A stretch of DNA of 64,000 bases from positions 992,001 to 1,056,000 of the forward strand of contig JAQQWL010000003.1 of the NCBI GenBank assembly GCA_038363925.1, given 5' to 3'. This document shows, in pieces, positions 23,630 through 33,783 of the stretch; the first letter of the stretch is position 1; each line of letters begins with the position of its first letter. The DNA comes from Apiospora phragmitis (lineage: Eukaryota > Ascomycota > Sordariomycetes > Amphisphaeriales > Apiosporaceae). The notes under the pieces are model-generated. The model made no database searches and had not been told where the DNA came from. It was given only the letters and a program-made list of their open reading frames with translations. Made by a program: the position numbers and the translations under genes.

Positions 23630-24368
23630 TCCCCGAACTCCATACACCACCATGCGGCAGGTGTCAGCAGACGGGCTATCGCCCGCTGTCATATTACTGA
23701 TGCCACACAAGCGCAGGGCGAGTTTCTCTGCTGGGAGTGCTACGCCTTTCAATAATCAATGGTCTTGTCTTACAAGATCGTGGGGATCAAGGGAAAAAGT
23801 TTGCCTGGCAGAGAGCCACTCGATGACGAATGGGCCAATTTCTTGCCGAGAAGAAGACCAAGCAGACTCCTCACAATAAGAAAATCTACTTTACATCCGC
23901 TTATGCCGGCGAATGGCAGGTCTGCCATATCTGTGAAATGCGTGTCATCTCACTATGGCGTCGACTCGCAGATTCAGATTCCGACGCACAAGCTACAATG
24001 TGTCGTACTTGTGGAGATAGCTTCGCACGCTATCAGAAGAGTGGTGATATCTTGACCCCCAAGCACGGAACGACTTACTAGGCGCCCCTATTCGCAGACA
24101 AAACAACAAATTCTCCAATATTCCTGTACAAAACCCACCCAAGGCATTCGATGAGGATATGTCCCCTAGCGACAATGAGGTTCCTAATAACGACCAAGAT
24201 TCAGGCAAGGTCAAACTTGCATTGAAGCAGGGATCCCTGCTTCAAATCTCTAATAACAAGAATTCCCACGTTCAGAGCAATAAAAAAAGGAGATCGGTCG
24301 CCAACGGGAAGGAGACAGTCGCCAGTAAGCTGACCATCGGGGCTGGTTTTCAGCTGAAGAAGGTCTAG
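23630..24368 (+). pseudogene. Zinc-ribbon-like relic, copy 2, with frame breaks and an in-frame stop
   Basis: The locus carries the blocks PPCGRCQQTGYR, LCWECYAFQ (followed at once by a TAA stop), a segment ending at WQVCHICEM, and MCRTCGDSFARYQKSGDILT. After a frame change near 24060 it continues to a basic C-terminus with SNKKRRSVANGKE (possible nuclear signal) ending at 24368. Four CxxC pairs suggest two zinc-binding ribbons, and nuclear or nucleic-acid binding is a guess. Breaks occur near 23690 (frame), 23753-23755 (stop), around 23870 (frame) and near 24060 (frame). A short open frame just downstream (24386-24685) may be its former tail or an unrelated ORF. See copy 1 at 21416-21820. 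Confidence 0.42.
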
Positions 24369-24859
24369 GGGCCATTCTCCCATTTTTGGCACAAGTTCTG
24401 GAGGCCGATCAAGAGGCAGCGACATTCGCTGGTCTGTTCTATATCACCGCCGTCGATATTAACGGGCTTAGACGCTTTGCATGTTTTCTCACGGTTAAAA
24501 TGGGCGAGCAGGTATTTTATTCAAGCTTGCAAGTGTATAAGTTAGCCACCATCTTGCTGACTTCGGGCAGCAACGGCAGCAACGGCGGAAGTCTATCAGG
24601 ATGGTACAGGGTCCCAAATCGAAATGAACGATATCAAGCCGAAGCCTTGAAGCCGCCTACCAGCCCGCCATCAGGACCACAATGACCGAACGGGTCCAAG
24701 CCAGTCGGGGGCTACTCCGTCCCGCTCCGCTATGGAATCGGGATGACACGGATTGACGTGGACATTTCAATCCACTGCTAAGAGAAGATGGATAATATGT
24801 GAATAGATTGTAGACTTTACTATGCTAATAAAACATAATAAAGCTGGATTGATTAGTCC

Positions 24860-25920
24860 CTACAGCCTAGTTGCAGTGAAAATCATTTGTTTCGTCTCGT
24901 CTCCTTTCCATCCGCGCCTGTCATCGTCCCAATTGGCGGACCCATAGCGGCCGAGGGAGCTATTAACCTCCCATGGGGTGTTGGGCTGACCGCCGGCGCC
25001 GCCACCGTCTATCTCCCCTTCGTCGTAGGATGACTGGAAGAGGTCCGCAATAGTTTGGGGATCGTGCCGGTACAGATCCCACCCGATTGACTCCATGCGG
25101 AAGGGCCCGCCCTTGCCGGCGCCGAGGTTGCGGCCGAAGACCATAGATCCGGCGCGTGGACGGAGTAGCCGTCGCAGCTGTTTGACCACGACCCTTTGTT
25201 GCGGCTCGCTGAACAAGTGCAAGAAGCTGCCCAAGTAAACAATATCGACCTTACCGCGGTAGTCCGTGAGAAAGTCGTCGGCGAACACGTCGCCAGGAAT
25301 GAACGTGGCCTCGAATCGGTCCCGGTCCGCGAACAGCTCGTGCCCGAGCTGCAAGAATGCCGGCTCGAGGTCCGTGCCGATCAGGTTGCGCGTGGGCGCC
25401 CCTGGCCCCGCGTCGTAGGCTAGCTTGCGCAGGTCCTGCCCGAAGCAGCAGCCCAGGTCCAGCAGGGTGGCGCCCTCCTGCACCCGTTTGACCACTCTGG
25501 CGTAGTCGGGTGACAGGTGGATGCTGAAATCGAGGAAACGGAAGAGGCCGATACAGGGGTATGGGAGGCTGTGGCGTCAGTGTAATTAGTACTTTGACTA
25601 ACTGAAACCCTATCATGAGCTCTGTCGTGATCAGGCTGATGATTTGAGACAGGAAAAGACTGGTAGCCAACTTACACTGTCCAAGCCATGTCCCTAATCT
25701 TATAAATGTGTTCTTTGATTGCCTCCTCACCCTTTATACCGATGTAATTCTCGAAGAATTCCACCGTGCTCTTGGGGAGCGTCTTGACTGTAGGTTGGTA
25801 CCACTCCACATATTTGGTAGGGTTATCTCTAGCTTCCTGGGCCAGGTCCCTAGTCTGACCGGCTAGGTGATTCTCCTTGGCCATCCACGGCTTGGACTCG
25901 TTCTGAAGCGGCGCCAACAT
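24860..25920 (-). CDS. SAM-dependent methyltransferase, AusD-like fungal type (317 residues)
   Basis: The model on the minus strand is exon 25920-25676, intron 25675-25569 (GTAAGT to CACAG) and exon 25568-24860. The total of 954 bases is in frame. Residues 117-130 form methyltransferase motif I (LLDLGCCFGQDLRK). IGTDLEP (residues 145-151) is the acidic motif at the end of strand beta-2, FIPGDVF (171-177) is the next conserved block, and VDIVYLGSFLHLF (189-201) is motif IV-like. The overall text resembles small-molecule methyltransferases of fungal secondary metabolism such as AusD of the austinol pathway. It has no signal peptide, so it is probably cytosolic. No polyketide synthase, terpene cyclase or NRPS lies in the window, so the substrate cannot be predicted. 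The gene appears intact. Confidence 0.88.
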
Positions 25921-28036
25921 CGTTATTATGTGGTGGTGTTCGTGATAAACGTACTGGGGTTCTGAGCAGTCTGTCTCGGTACTTCGGATACAGGCTGCTT
26001 CTTAAGGACCTGTCTGAACTACTGTTTCGGTATCAAATTGGACGAAAGTGTACAATGGCAGGGCCCAGCACCAGTAATGATGTAAGATTCTTTATCTCCA
26101 ACTGTGCTACCTTTGCTTATGGTACTCGGCTATGCTTCAACGCCCCGGTTGCTCCCATACACACAAATATGCGATCCTATCTCTGTGCCCTCAGTGGCAT
26201 CATGCGTGCGCCTCCGTGTATCCCCGAACGCTGCCAAGTTGACGTTGCCCGAAGGGGCATTGATAGACGCCAGCCCGTAATTTTCCCCAAATCAGGAAAA
26301 GGCGTTTCTAAAAAGTTCTCCTTCCCAACGGATATGGTTCAGGATCCACCATGCACCTGGTTAAAAAGAGTATAGATGGTCAACGCATGCAATATCCCCA
26401 CATGAGATTGCCTTCTCGGGTGTCTTGCTTTTGGAGTGGCATACTGCTGTCTCCTTCCGGCCCACACCATGCCAAACTCTCTGTGCCTTCGGAACGGCTG
26501 TCTCATTGACTGAGTATGACATATCAATGCTTGCGTGGACTCTCAAACGAAACGTTAGAAGTGATCATCATCACCACTACCACCTATGCTGCACTGATAA
26601 TGGAGTAGCTATCACACCTCCTCGGAGAAGGCTCGGGATCAAAGATGTCAGAAGGGTAATTAACGTTGGGCTGTGTGTCCACCAACTAGTATAATAATAG
26701 ATGCAACGGTCGAGGTTACCCCTACGTTCGGCTCGACCCGAACCATTAGGGAAGAAGCCGAAACGGGCCGAACTAGGCCTCCCATCAGTGTACCATCTGA
26801 CGTGTGACAACACAATGATGCAACTGGGTCTTTGGCGTATTACCGCTCGCACTCGGCGGGAATACGACAATACCACTGTCCAAGTCACCCACCACCACGG
26901 AGAACTTTCCAACTTGGCGGGGTGGCAGGCCCAACTTGCTGCATGATCATCTGCCGCTCATCCATTGCTGTGCCTCGGTAGCGCATTTCCACATATGCCA
27001 ATATTGACATTCACTATCTCTCATTGGGGACATCGATCATAGCAGACGCCTTGACGGCTCCATTCGCGAGGTTTTGGTAACAGCAAACTACCCCCCTGGA
27101 GGATGACCGGATGGACGATATCCCCGGGGTCACCGTCACTCTGGGGGCAAACACTCTCCTGGTGGGTGATCAAGACCACCATTGGGGAGCTAACAGTGGC
27201 GGCAAAAAGCCCCAAAGAAATAGAGAGCCCCAGCGCCACATGCATCTATCAATTATCCAATGTCCCCTGAGACGGATCTCAACGCAACATCCTCCGCATC
27301 TTGCGTGCAATGCGGGCGGTTCTAAGATTGGCTGGCTGGTTGGGCCTCAACCGCGTTGGCAAAGCGGCGGAGGCCCTAGTTGGACAATTGATGTGCTCTT
27401 CATGCTATGAACTTCAGAATCTTTCACGTGAAATCGGCGTCTAGGCCGCATTAAAATGAACAATCGCAGGCTTGTCCCGATATCGAGTGGCTGAACTACG
27501 TTCAGATAGTGTTTTGGTCGTATCGTGAAGACTGGGACCAGCAATACGATGGTATGTGGAGAGCCACGTGGGGGACATTAGAGTTTGTATCTAGTGCAAG
27601 ATGTGGTTTTGCATTGCATTCCACGACGTATACTATTTCTACCGCGTATTCTTGGGTCTGTTCGCCACATTCCAGCACAACCCCTATTCATGGATTTGAC
27701 TGCTATTACTTCTCCTGCGGAAAAGCCTAGACCACGTGGGCGGAGCTCCGCCAAACCAAAGGGCGCAGGAGGCCTGTCGCTCCGGCACTGAACTCGCAAA
27801 CCAATATGGTCTGGACTGCAGCGGTGGCCGAAGGTTGGGGCTGCAGGGCTGTCGATACGGATCAGCCATTTGCGTCCGTCGTGTGAGTCCATTATGGATT
27901 ATATATCCTGTTCAATGTTCCAATGATTGAATTGCATGTCCTTAATAAACGTAGTCGACCTTACACGCCCCACAGTAGTAAACCTATTATACTCTACACT
28001 TACGGCCTCTGCGATTCAGTTGCTTATACTTTACCC
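25921..28036. other. Intergenic stretch without a supportable gene
   Basis: About 2.1 kb of balanced composition. Short open frames are present on both strands, but none has a recognisable domain, a consistent splice structure or a good start context. A short CAT/CAC-rich run (about 26565-26580) is the only low-complexity feature noticed. Confidence 0.45.
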
Positions 28037-28504
28037 ATGCCTTTGATACGAGCTCTAGCTGCGTTGCTGGTGGCCTCGCGTCTAGTAGGCCCAGCTGTCG
28101 GCTTTCCCCTAAAGATCGCCACCCTCAAAGTTATGACCGAGCCCGTTGCTCAAGCCCCCATCGCCAAGATTCAAATCAACGTGGATATCAACGGACTTGT
28201 TGGCCTAAATGCCTACGCCAATGTTGTCGCCGTGAATGGGCTTCCCGATATTGCTACGGGCCAGACTTCGAACGCTTTGCCTGTTGGTCATCCCGTCGTT
28301 CTGGTTAATGGGGCTCCGCTTATGGTCACCGTTCCCGTTGCAGACTTCCTCGCCTCCAGCATCATCTTCAACGGTCTGGACGCTATATATATAGCCACTG
28401 AGGCCACTATACAGGAAGCCGTGGCCGACGTCGACCTATCCTGGGGCCGCTACCAGCCCAACACCTCATCTTCCGGCGCCGGTAGCGGGACAGGGGCAGC
28501 TTAG
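28037..28504 (+). CDS. Putative secreted protein of unknown family (155 residues), possibly truncated
   Basis: The ATG at 28037 opens a clear signal peptide (MPLIRALAALLVASRLVGPAVG), followed by a small hydrophobic beta-rich domain (KIQINVDINGLVGLNAYANV, later VVLVNGAPLMVTVPVADF) and a Gly/Ser tail. The frame stops at TAG 28502-28504 in the Gly/Ser stretch. In another frame the same kind of linker goes on immediately (GAESGSGDFPDGPEGP, then NSTGTHTPTTVT), so the stop may be caused by a frame break and the original protein may have been longer (see next entry). It contains almost no cysteines. I do not recognise the domain. Confidence 0.5.
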   Translation: MPLIRALAALLVASRLVGPAVGFPLKIATLKVMTEPVAQAPIAKIQINVDINGLVGLNAYANVVAVNGLPDIATGQTSNALPVGHPVVLVNGAPLMVTVPVADFLASSIIFNGLDAIYIATEATIQEAVADVDLSWGRYQPNTSSSGAGSGTGAA

Positions 28505-29217
28505 GAGCCGAGTCCGGCTCCGGCGATTTCCCAGACGGGCCAGAAGGGCCAAGATCGGGGAACACGGGAAACTCTACAGGGACCCACACTCCGACGACTG
28601 TGACGCGCTGCCCGCATGCATCTTTGGCGGGTTCCCCACCATGCCGGGGTTAGCGGGCACGGATCCCCACGACTACGACGAGAGCGAAATAGCCGACACA
28701 ACGAATGGGACAGTCCGGAGACGCGTGTTTCGCCCGCGATTCGACCCAGCCAGGCAGATTGCCCAGACAGTGGCGAAAGGTGTCAAGGGTGCCGTTTCAG
28801 CTGCCACCACCGCAATTAGGCAGACGGCCACGAATGTGGTAGGAGGTTCGCCTTTGGCAAACCCCGAGGTCCGCAGAATGTTCGGCGTCGATCTCGGGCC
28901 CACGAAGTTCGGGGAAGCGGCCCTTTGGCCAGATCTTTCAATTGTACAAGAAATAGAAAGCGAACAATTTCGGTACACTCTGCGGCGTGGACTGCGGCGT
29001 CAAGGGCAAGACTCACGTCGGCGGGGGCTCGTCGACACGGATGACTAGCGGCGCACCGCGGACTTGTTGGTGCCGGCGTTGGCGCCGCTCAACTTTGACG
29101 ACGCGGCGGACACGCCTGGCGTGTACATCGATAACCACACACAGGTTGTGTGCAACATCCAGGGCCGGCCCTCCAAGATGTTATCCATGTCTGGAGAGGC
29201 TTGCCTCGCTGAAGCGT
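28505..29217 (+). pseudogene. Frame-broken continuation of the preceding secreted protein or a second unknown gene
   Basis: Protein-like text continues through shifting frames. First comes the linker noted above, then 'DCDALPACIFGGFPTMPGLAG' in the frame of the ATG at 28641, running to NPEVRRMFGVDLGPTKFG and stopping at 29046-29048. After this stop the same frame reads RTADLLVPALAPLNFDDAAD, then VYIDNHTQVVCNIQGRPSKM and ends at 29216-29218. The order (signal peptide domain, Gly/Ser/Pro linker, basic middle, C-terminal domain) could be one long disrupted secreted protein. Alternatively two separate small genes lie here. No family is recognised. Confidence 0.35.
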
Positions 29218-29299
29218 GAGGAGCTACAGTGGATCGTGATGGGCGGTGTTGTTGAGGATTATTACCCGATAGCTTTCAAGAGTGGGGTCCGCGGTCCCG

Positions 29300-30714
29300 C
29301 GTTTATGATTTATTTTTAGCCTCATTTTGTATATAGGCGGCGCGTAAAAGCAACGCTAGTTCTGGCTATACTACTGGCGTCTATGAATGGTTTTATCTAC
29401 TTAACTTACGAACAACGAATCCAGGTCTCATGAGACGTCTTTAACAGCGGCCAAGTCGTATACTTAAGTTTCGTCACTTATAGACCTCCATAGTTGGGCA
29501 TCGAACTGTCCAGTTAGTGCATGTTCGCCTGAGAAGGGTATCCAGGTCACGACTAGAGGTGTATTATTATCGATGACCATACAATACATGCAAAGCGACC
29601 GGGTCGAAGCTGTGCCGCGGTGCATTTATTGAACGTTGCTGTCACACCGCTCGATGCGTCTTTGTATTTGGGAAAACTCCGGTTTCGTTTTATCTCGCGA
29701 AGTCTTCCGATACCTCGCGCTCAGGGAAATGGAGAAGAAGACTTCGTGTACCTTTCGTGTGGGCCATAGTGACCGTGCGCCGCATTTCCATGCAGCATAA
29801 CGAATATGTATTTGAAAACACCATCAGCAATAAGCGAGATGTGCAGAGTGCAAGATTAGGGCATATTATTAGTGCTTACCTGTCTGGCTGGCGGCGGAGC
29901 AGGAGAACAATCTGCTGTGCCACGCTAGCACGCCACTCAGCATCCAAAGAGGATTCCCTTTTCCCACAAAAATTTCCAAACGTGCGAGAAGCTATCCCAC
30001 GATGGCATAACCTTTGGAGATTTATTGCACGCAAAAGTGGAATTTTCAAAACATGCGTGTGATATAGTGGTGTATATACCTCCCGTGCGACAAGATTGGT
30101 GTGGCGCAGGGCTAGCTATTTTTCTATTCTGGGATACTCGGTTCCAGCTTGTACACTCAATCGTTACAATTGGCAGCGTGGGGAGTGTTCGTTTCGTCTC
30201 TTTGCTATATCGAATGACAGCGAAGCTAGCTATTGGGGTCCGTGTGCCATGTGATGACCGAGGAAACACACCAGGGCCTTGGATGCAGGACTCGTGTAAA
30301 ATGAATGAATGCTTGCACCATATCAGCTATCTCATGACGCCCCCTGTAAACTGTAAGACCTAGTAGATAAGACCCATGTAAGCAACCGCCCCCAATGCCA
30401 GGTGGGCCTACGATGGGCACTATGCTCACCATACCTGCTAGCGCTGAACAGGGGTAGGCAGAAAATATGCCACTTAGTGACCATATAGGTTGCTCAGCTC
30501 GGGCTTGGCTACAGATTTGGTCGGAGCCTCGCGACCGAAATCAGCATCGGGCTCTAGGCGTTTAAACGAGCTGTGCGGCTGTTTGCACGCCCCGAGAAAC
30601 ACCTGCCCATGATTACATCCATTAATATTGTTCTTACCTGGCAGCTTAACGGCGGAGCGAGGCACGATAGCGCAACACGGTATCGAACTCCGGCAACGTT
30701 TATCTTCACCAGAG
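29300..30714. other. Intergenic stretch without a supportable gene
   Basis: About 1.4 kb upstream of the large membrane protein gene. No ORF on either strand shows a recognisable domain. It probably includes the promoter of the downstream gene, but I cannot point to a convincing TATA box. Confidence 0.4.
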
Positions 30715-33173
30715 ATGTATTCGCTGCCTGGCGACATGTCCAACGGCCCGAGCTACGTATCTCAGCCTCATCCATCTTACGCGAATCGTGTATCTTCTCA
30801 GTATCACATCATCTCGCAAGGGAACGAGGACGACTCCCGCTCCGTCAGGCCACTGCTGCACCAACAAGGCTCGTCATATTCCCACCAGGATACCGAATAC
30901 GCTTCGAGCTATGGTCAGGATACCCAGAAACCGGAAGCTAACTTCCACGCCATGGGTACACCAAAGAAGGTGCTCGAGACGAGCTGGCTGCGTTTCTTCC
31001 AGAGCTGGCCTGTCCATATTCTTGCCATCGGATCGACCGTCGGGGTCGGCTTTCTCGGCTCAGCGCGCATATTCTGGTACCCCGAAAGCGGTCCAGTGGT
31101 GTTTGGGCAACAGCTCACTCACGACATCACCTCCAATCTCTTGCAGCTGGTAGCCAAGGTGCACGAGATCATCATCATATTCTCCTTCTCTGCCATGGCT
31201 TTGGCGATGTTCCGACGCCGTTTGGTCGGAGACGGTGTCCGGCTCGGTTTCCTTACCGGTGGCTACCGAGTCGGAGACCTGGCCTATCTCACAAGCTCCT
31301 CCTTTTGGCGCCAAGGCTTGGATAAATCTAGGCCTTGGGAGGTTCTTCTCTGCGGCTTCCTGGTCTTCGCCACGATCATGTCGACCCTCGTGGGCCCGGT
31401 TTCTGCTGTACTCCTGGTCCCTGCTCTCGGTTGGTTCGACTACGCGCCCGGTACCACTTTCAGCAACGTTCAATCTCCTATTCTTTACCAGATGAATCGG
31501 GATTTAGTGTGGGGTCGGGTCGAAGAGGACCAGCGGACCGAATCGTGTTTCGATGCCTTTGGAACCTACGCTTCGGTCTGCCCGGCGAGAGGATTTAGGG
31601 AGATCAACGAGTGGGTGAGAGATTGGGGTGCCACCGACCTGAACAACTCTCTCACGTTTCAGTCCGCCACTGCCGATATCGGTCGACGGCTGAAATCTAC
31701 CCAAGCTGTCGCGAAGCCATCGGTGGTTCTCAGCACAACTCCATCCGAGTTCCTAATGCGCAGTATTGGGTTGTTGCAGAACTATATTGGCGATACCGAT
31801 GTTGGCGCGGTGTCGGGAAAGCCTCGATACCGGCTGGCTACTAAAGGGGTGGCGGATCCTCAGGACCCCTTTTCAGCGGAGTTGTTCCAACCGCTGGTGA
31901 AATCTAAGTGCCAGCTCTATGATAAGGCTATCTTTATGGACAGCGAGAAGGTGTTCTACCCGACCGAGGGTCTCAACTGCATGGGCGACGAAGACTGTCA
32001 ACTTCGCCAGAAGACTCCACGTCAACTCGAACCGAAGAAGTCCAGGTTCAAGAGTGACAAACTGGACGACGATGTCAGTAGCTATTTTGTGATCAATAAG
32101 AACTCGTCCGTCGTCTATCTAGCCGGTCAAATTCCAGACGCCGTGGCCGGCCGCCAAGGACACAAAGTATACCTTTGCAATATGGTGGCCAGCTGGATTC
32201 CGGCCAATTTTTCCATCGACCAAACAGCAAGCGACGAGCTCGTGTCGACGTTAAGCTCGGATGAAAGCATGCAGGAAGCCTTCCGCGATGCCCCGGCCTC
32301 GAGCAGGGTGGTGAAGTTCGACAACCCCTGGCTGAAACTGCTGAACCCGATGCTGCTAAACAGGACGGTCGGAGACGGCAAATACGAGCCGTGGACGGCA
32401 CTGAACGCGCTCACCGACCACTTCAGCACGGCGACGGAGAAGGGGGACCACGAAGTCTACAAGACCCTGGCGGTGCAGGACGGCAACGACACGACCGTCG
32501 AGATCTTCCTGGCCAAGGTGTTCGGGGTCTACCTCACCGAGGGGCTGGCCCGGACGTCCGCGTCGCGGAACACCATCGTCAAGCTGCACCGGAACGCGAC
32601 GGCCCTGTCGTTCGCCTACCTCAACTACCAGCACCACCCGCGCTGGGGCGTCAACAACATCACCGTCCACAACGCGACCCACGTCTGGGACCACAAACAG
32701 AACAAGGCCCTCCACGAGACCCTCGAGCAGTACGACAAGGGCCTCGAGCGCTGGCTCCCCGTCGCGCTCGAGGCGCAGCGCTACGGCTACGGCACGGGCC
32801 AGCCGCGCAAGACAATGCACTTCGCACAGGCCATCATGGGCATCTACCTCGGCACCGTCGGCCTGTACGCGGCCGCGATCGCCGTCGGGCACCTGCTCGA
32901 GCTGTGCCGCGTTCGGGGCAGCCAAGGGCATCGAATCCGCGTTCTGAGCGTCGCGGCCTGGGCCGACCTGCAGGACCTGCTGATGCTCGCGCTCAAGACG
33001 CCCGCGCCCGGCGGGGATCTGCCGATGCCGGCGCGGGGGTCACGTCGGCGCAGACTTGGAAGAGGATCGTGCGGGCGCGGGCGGATGGGCTGGATCGGGT
33101 GCAGCTTGTGTTGGATGATGGAGCGCAGGCGACGAGGAGGCTGGATGAGACGGGGAAGGAGAGATATTACTAA
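30715..33173 (+). CDS. Large fungal membrane protein of unknown function, frame break near the C-terminus
   Basis: A single-exon gene; the ATG at 30715 (MYSLPGDMSNGP) is preferred, though the frame is open upstream to 30628. The N-terminal ~95 residues are polar and likely cytosolic. Hydrophobic segments lie at about residues 97-122 (WPVHILAIGSTVGVGFLG), 150-167 (IIIIFSFSAMALAMF), 208-240 (LLCGFLVFATIMSTLVG) and 708-730 (GIYLGTVGLYAAAIAVG). A region of about 460 residues between the third and fourth carries many N-glycosylation sites (NNS, NFS, NRT, NDT, NAT, NIT), consistent with an exposed luminal or extracellular domain. Around 33015-33045, in a G/C-rich run, the coding text appears to change frame. 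The frame ending at 33173 continues sensibly (SAQTWKRIVRARADGLDRVQ), while the original frame becomes Arg-rich and ends at 33249. No function can be assigned. Confidence 0.72.
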
Positions 33174-33783
33174 AAGGCAAATACACTATTTTAATACAAT
33201 GGGGTTCATATTAGAAAGGAGAACGGATGTCGGGAGCTTGTACATATAGCGAAATCTCTCCCAAAGTCAAATACTTGCGTAATATGCATTACTTCAACCC
33301 TGTTTCTGAACTCAAACACTGCACTGGGTGAACGAACCTGTCCTTCGCCTTTCTTCCCACATGGCGCTACTTGAACCATAATGAGGGCATCTAGTCCATA
33401 CGTATGGTGAACTGTAGTACCCCGAGCATATCATTGGACTCTTTTAGCAAGGGATGCGCCATCATCTACAAGCCCCCCTGTATCACTCGCCCCTGTAGCC
33501 CGCCCTGGATGGTCAAATCAACCTCTACCTCATACCACTTGGGCGATGATACCAACAAACCCCATCAATCCTCTGCGCTCTCGTCGCTCGCCTCACCTAG
33601 GTAATAGCCATCTCCTAAAATACGCGGTGCCCGCGTTGGCATAGGGCATGTAGGTCGCGGCAAATCCATGTGACCCATAACTCGGTTAGTACCAGGGCAG
33701 CCCGGACTTTGATGCCTGTGTTCTTAGGTGTTTTACCTGAGCCTCTGTGGGAGTACACCTCAAACGGGTTGTGACCTCCCTTG

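Noticed and set aside
26055..26375. 106-codon open frame starting MAGPSTSNDV
   Set aside because: Cysteine-rich but without signal peptide, domain or sensible intron pattern; probably chance.
32356..33173. Long open frames in other frames and antisense over the 3' end of the membrane protein gene
   Set aside because: GC-rich shadows, except that the last part (about 33040-33173) probably is the true C-terminus after a frame break, as noted in the gene entry.
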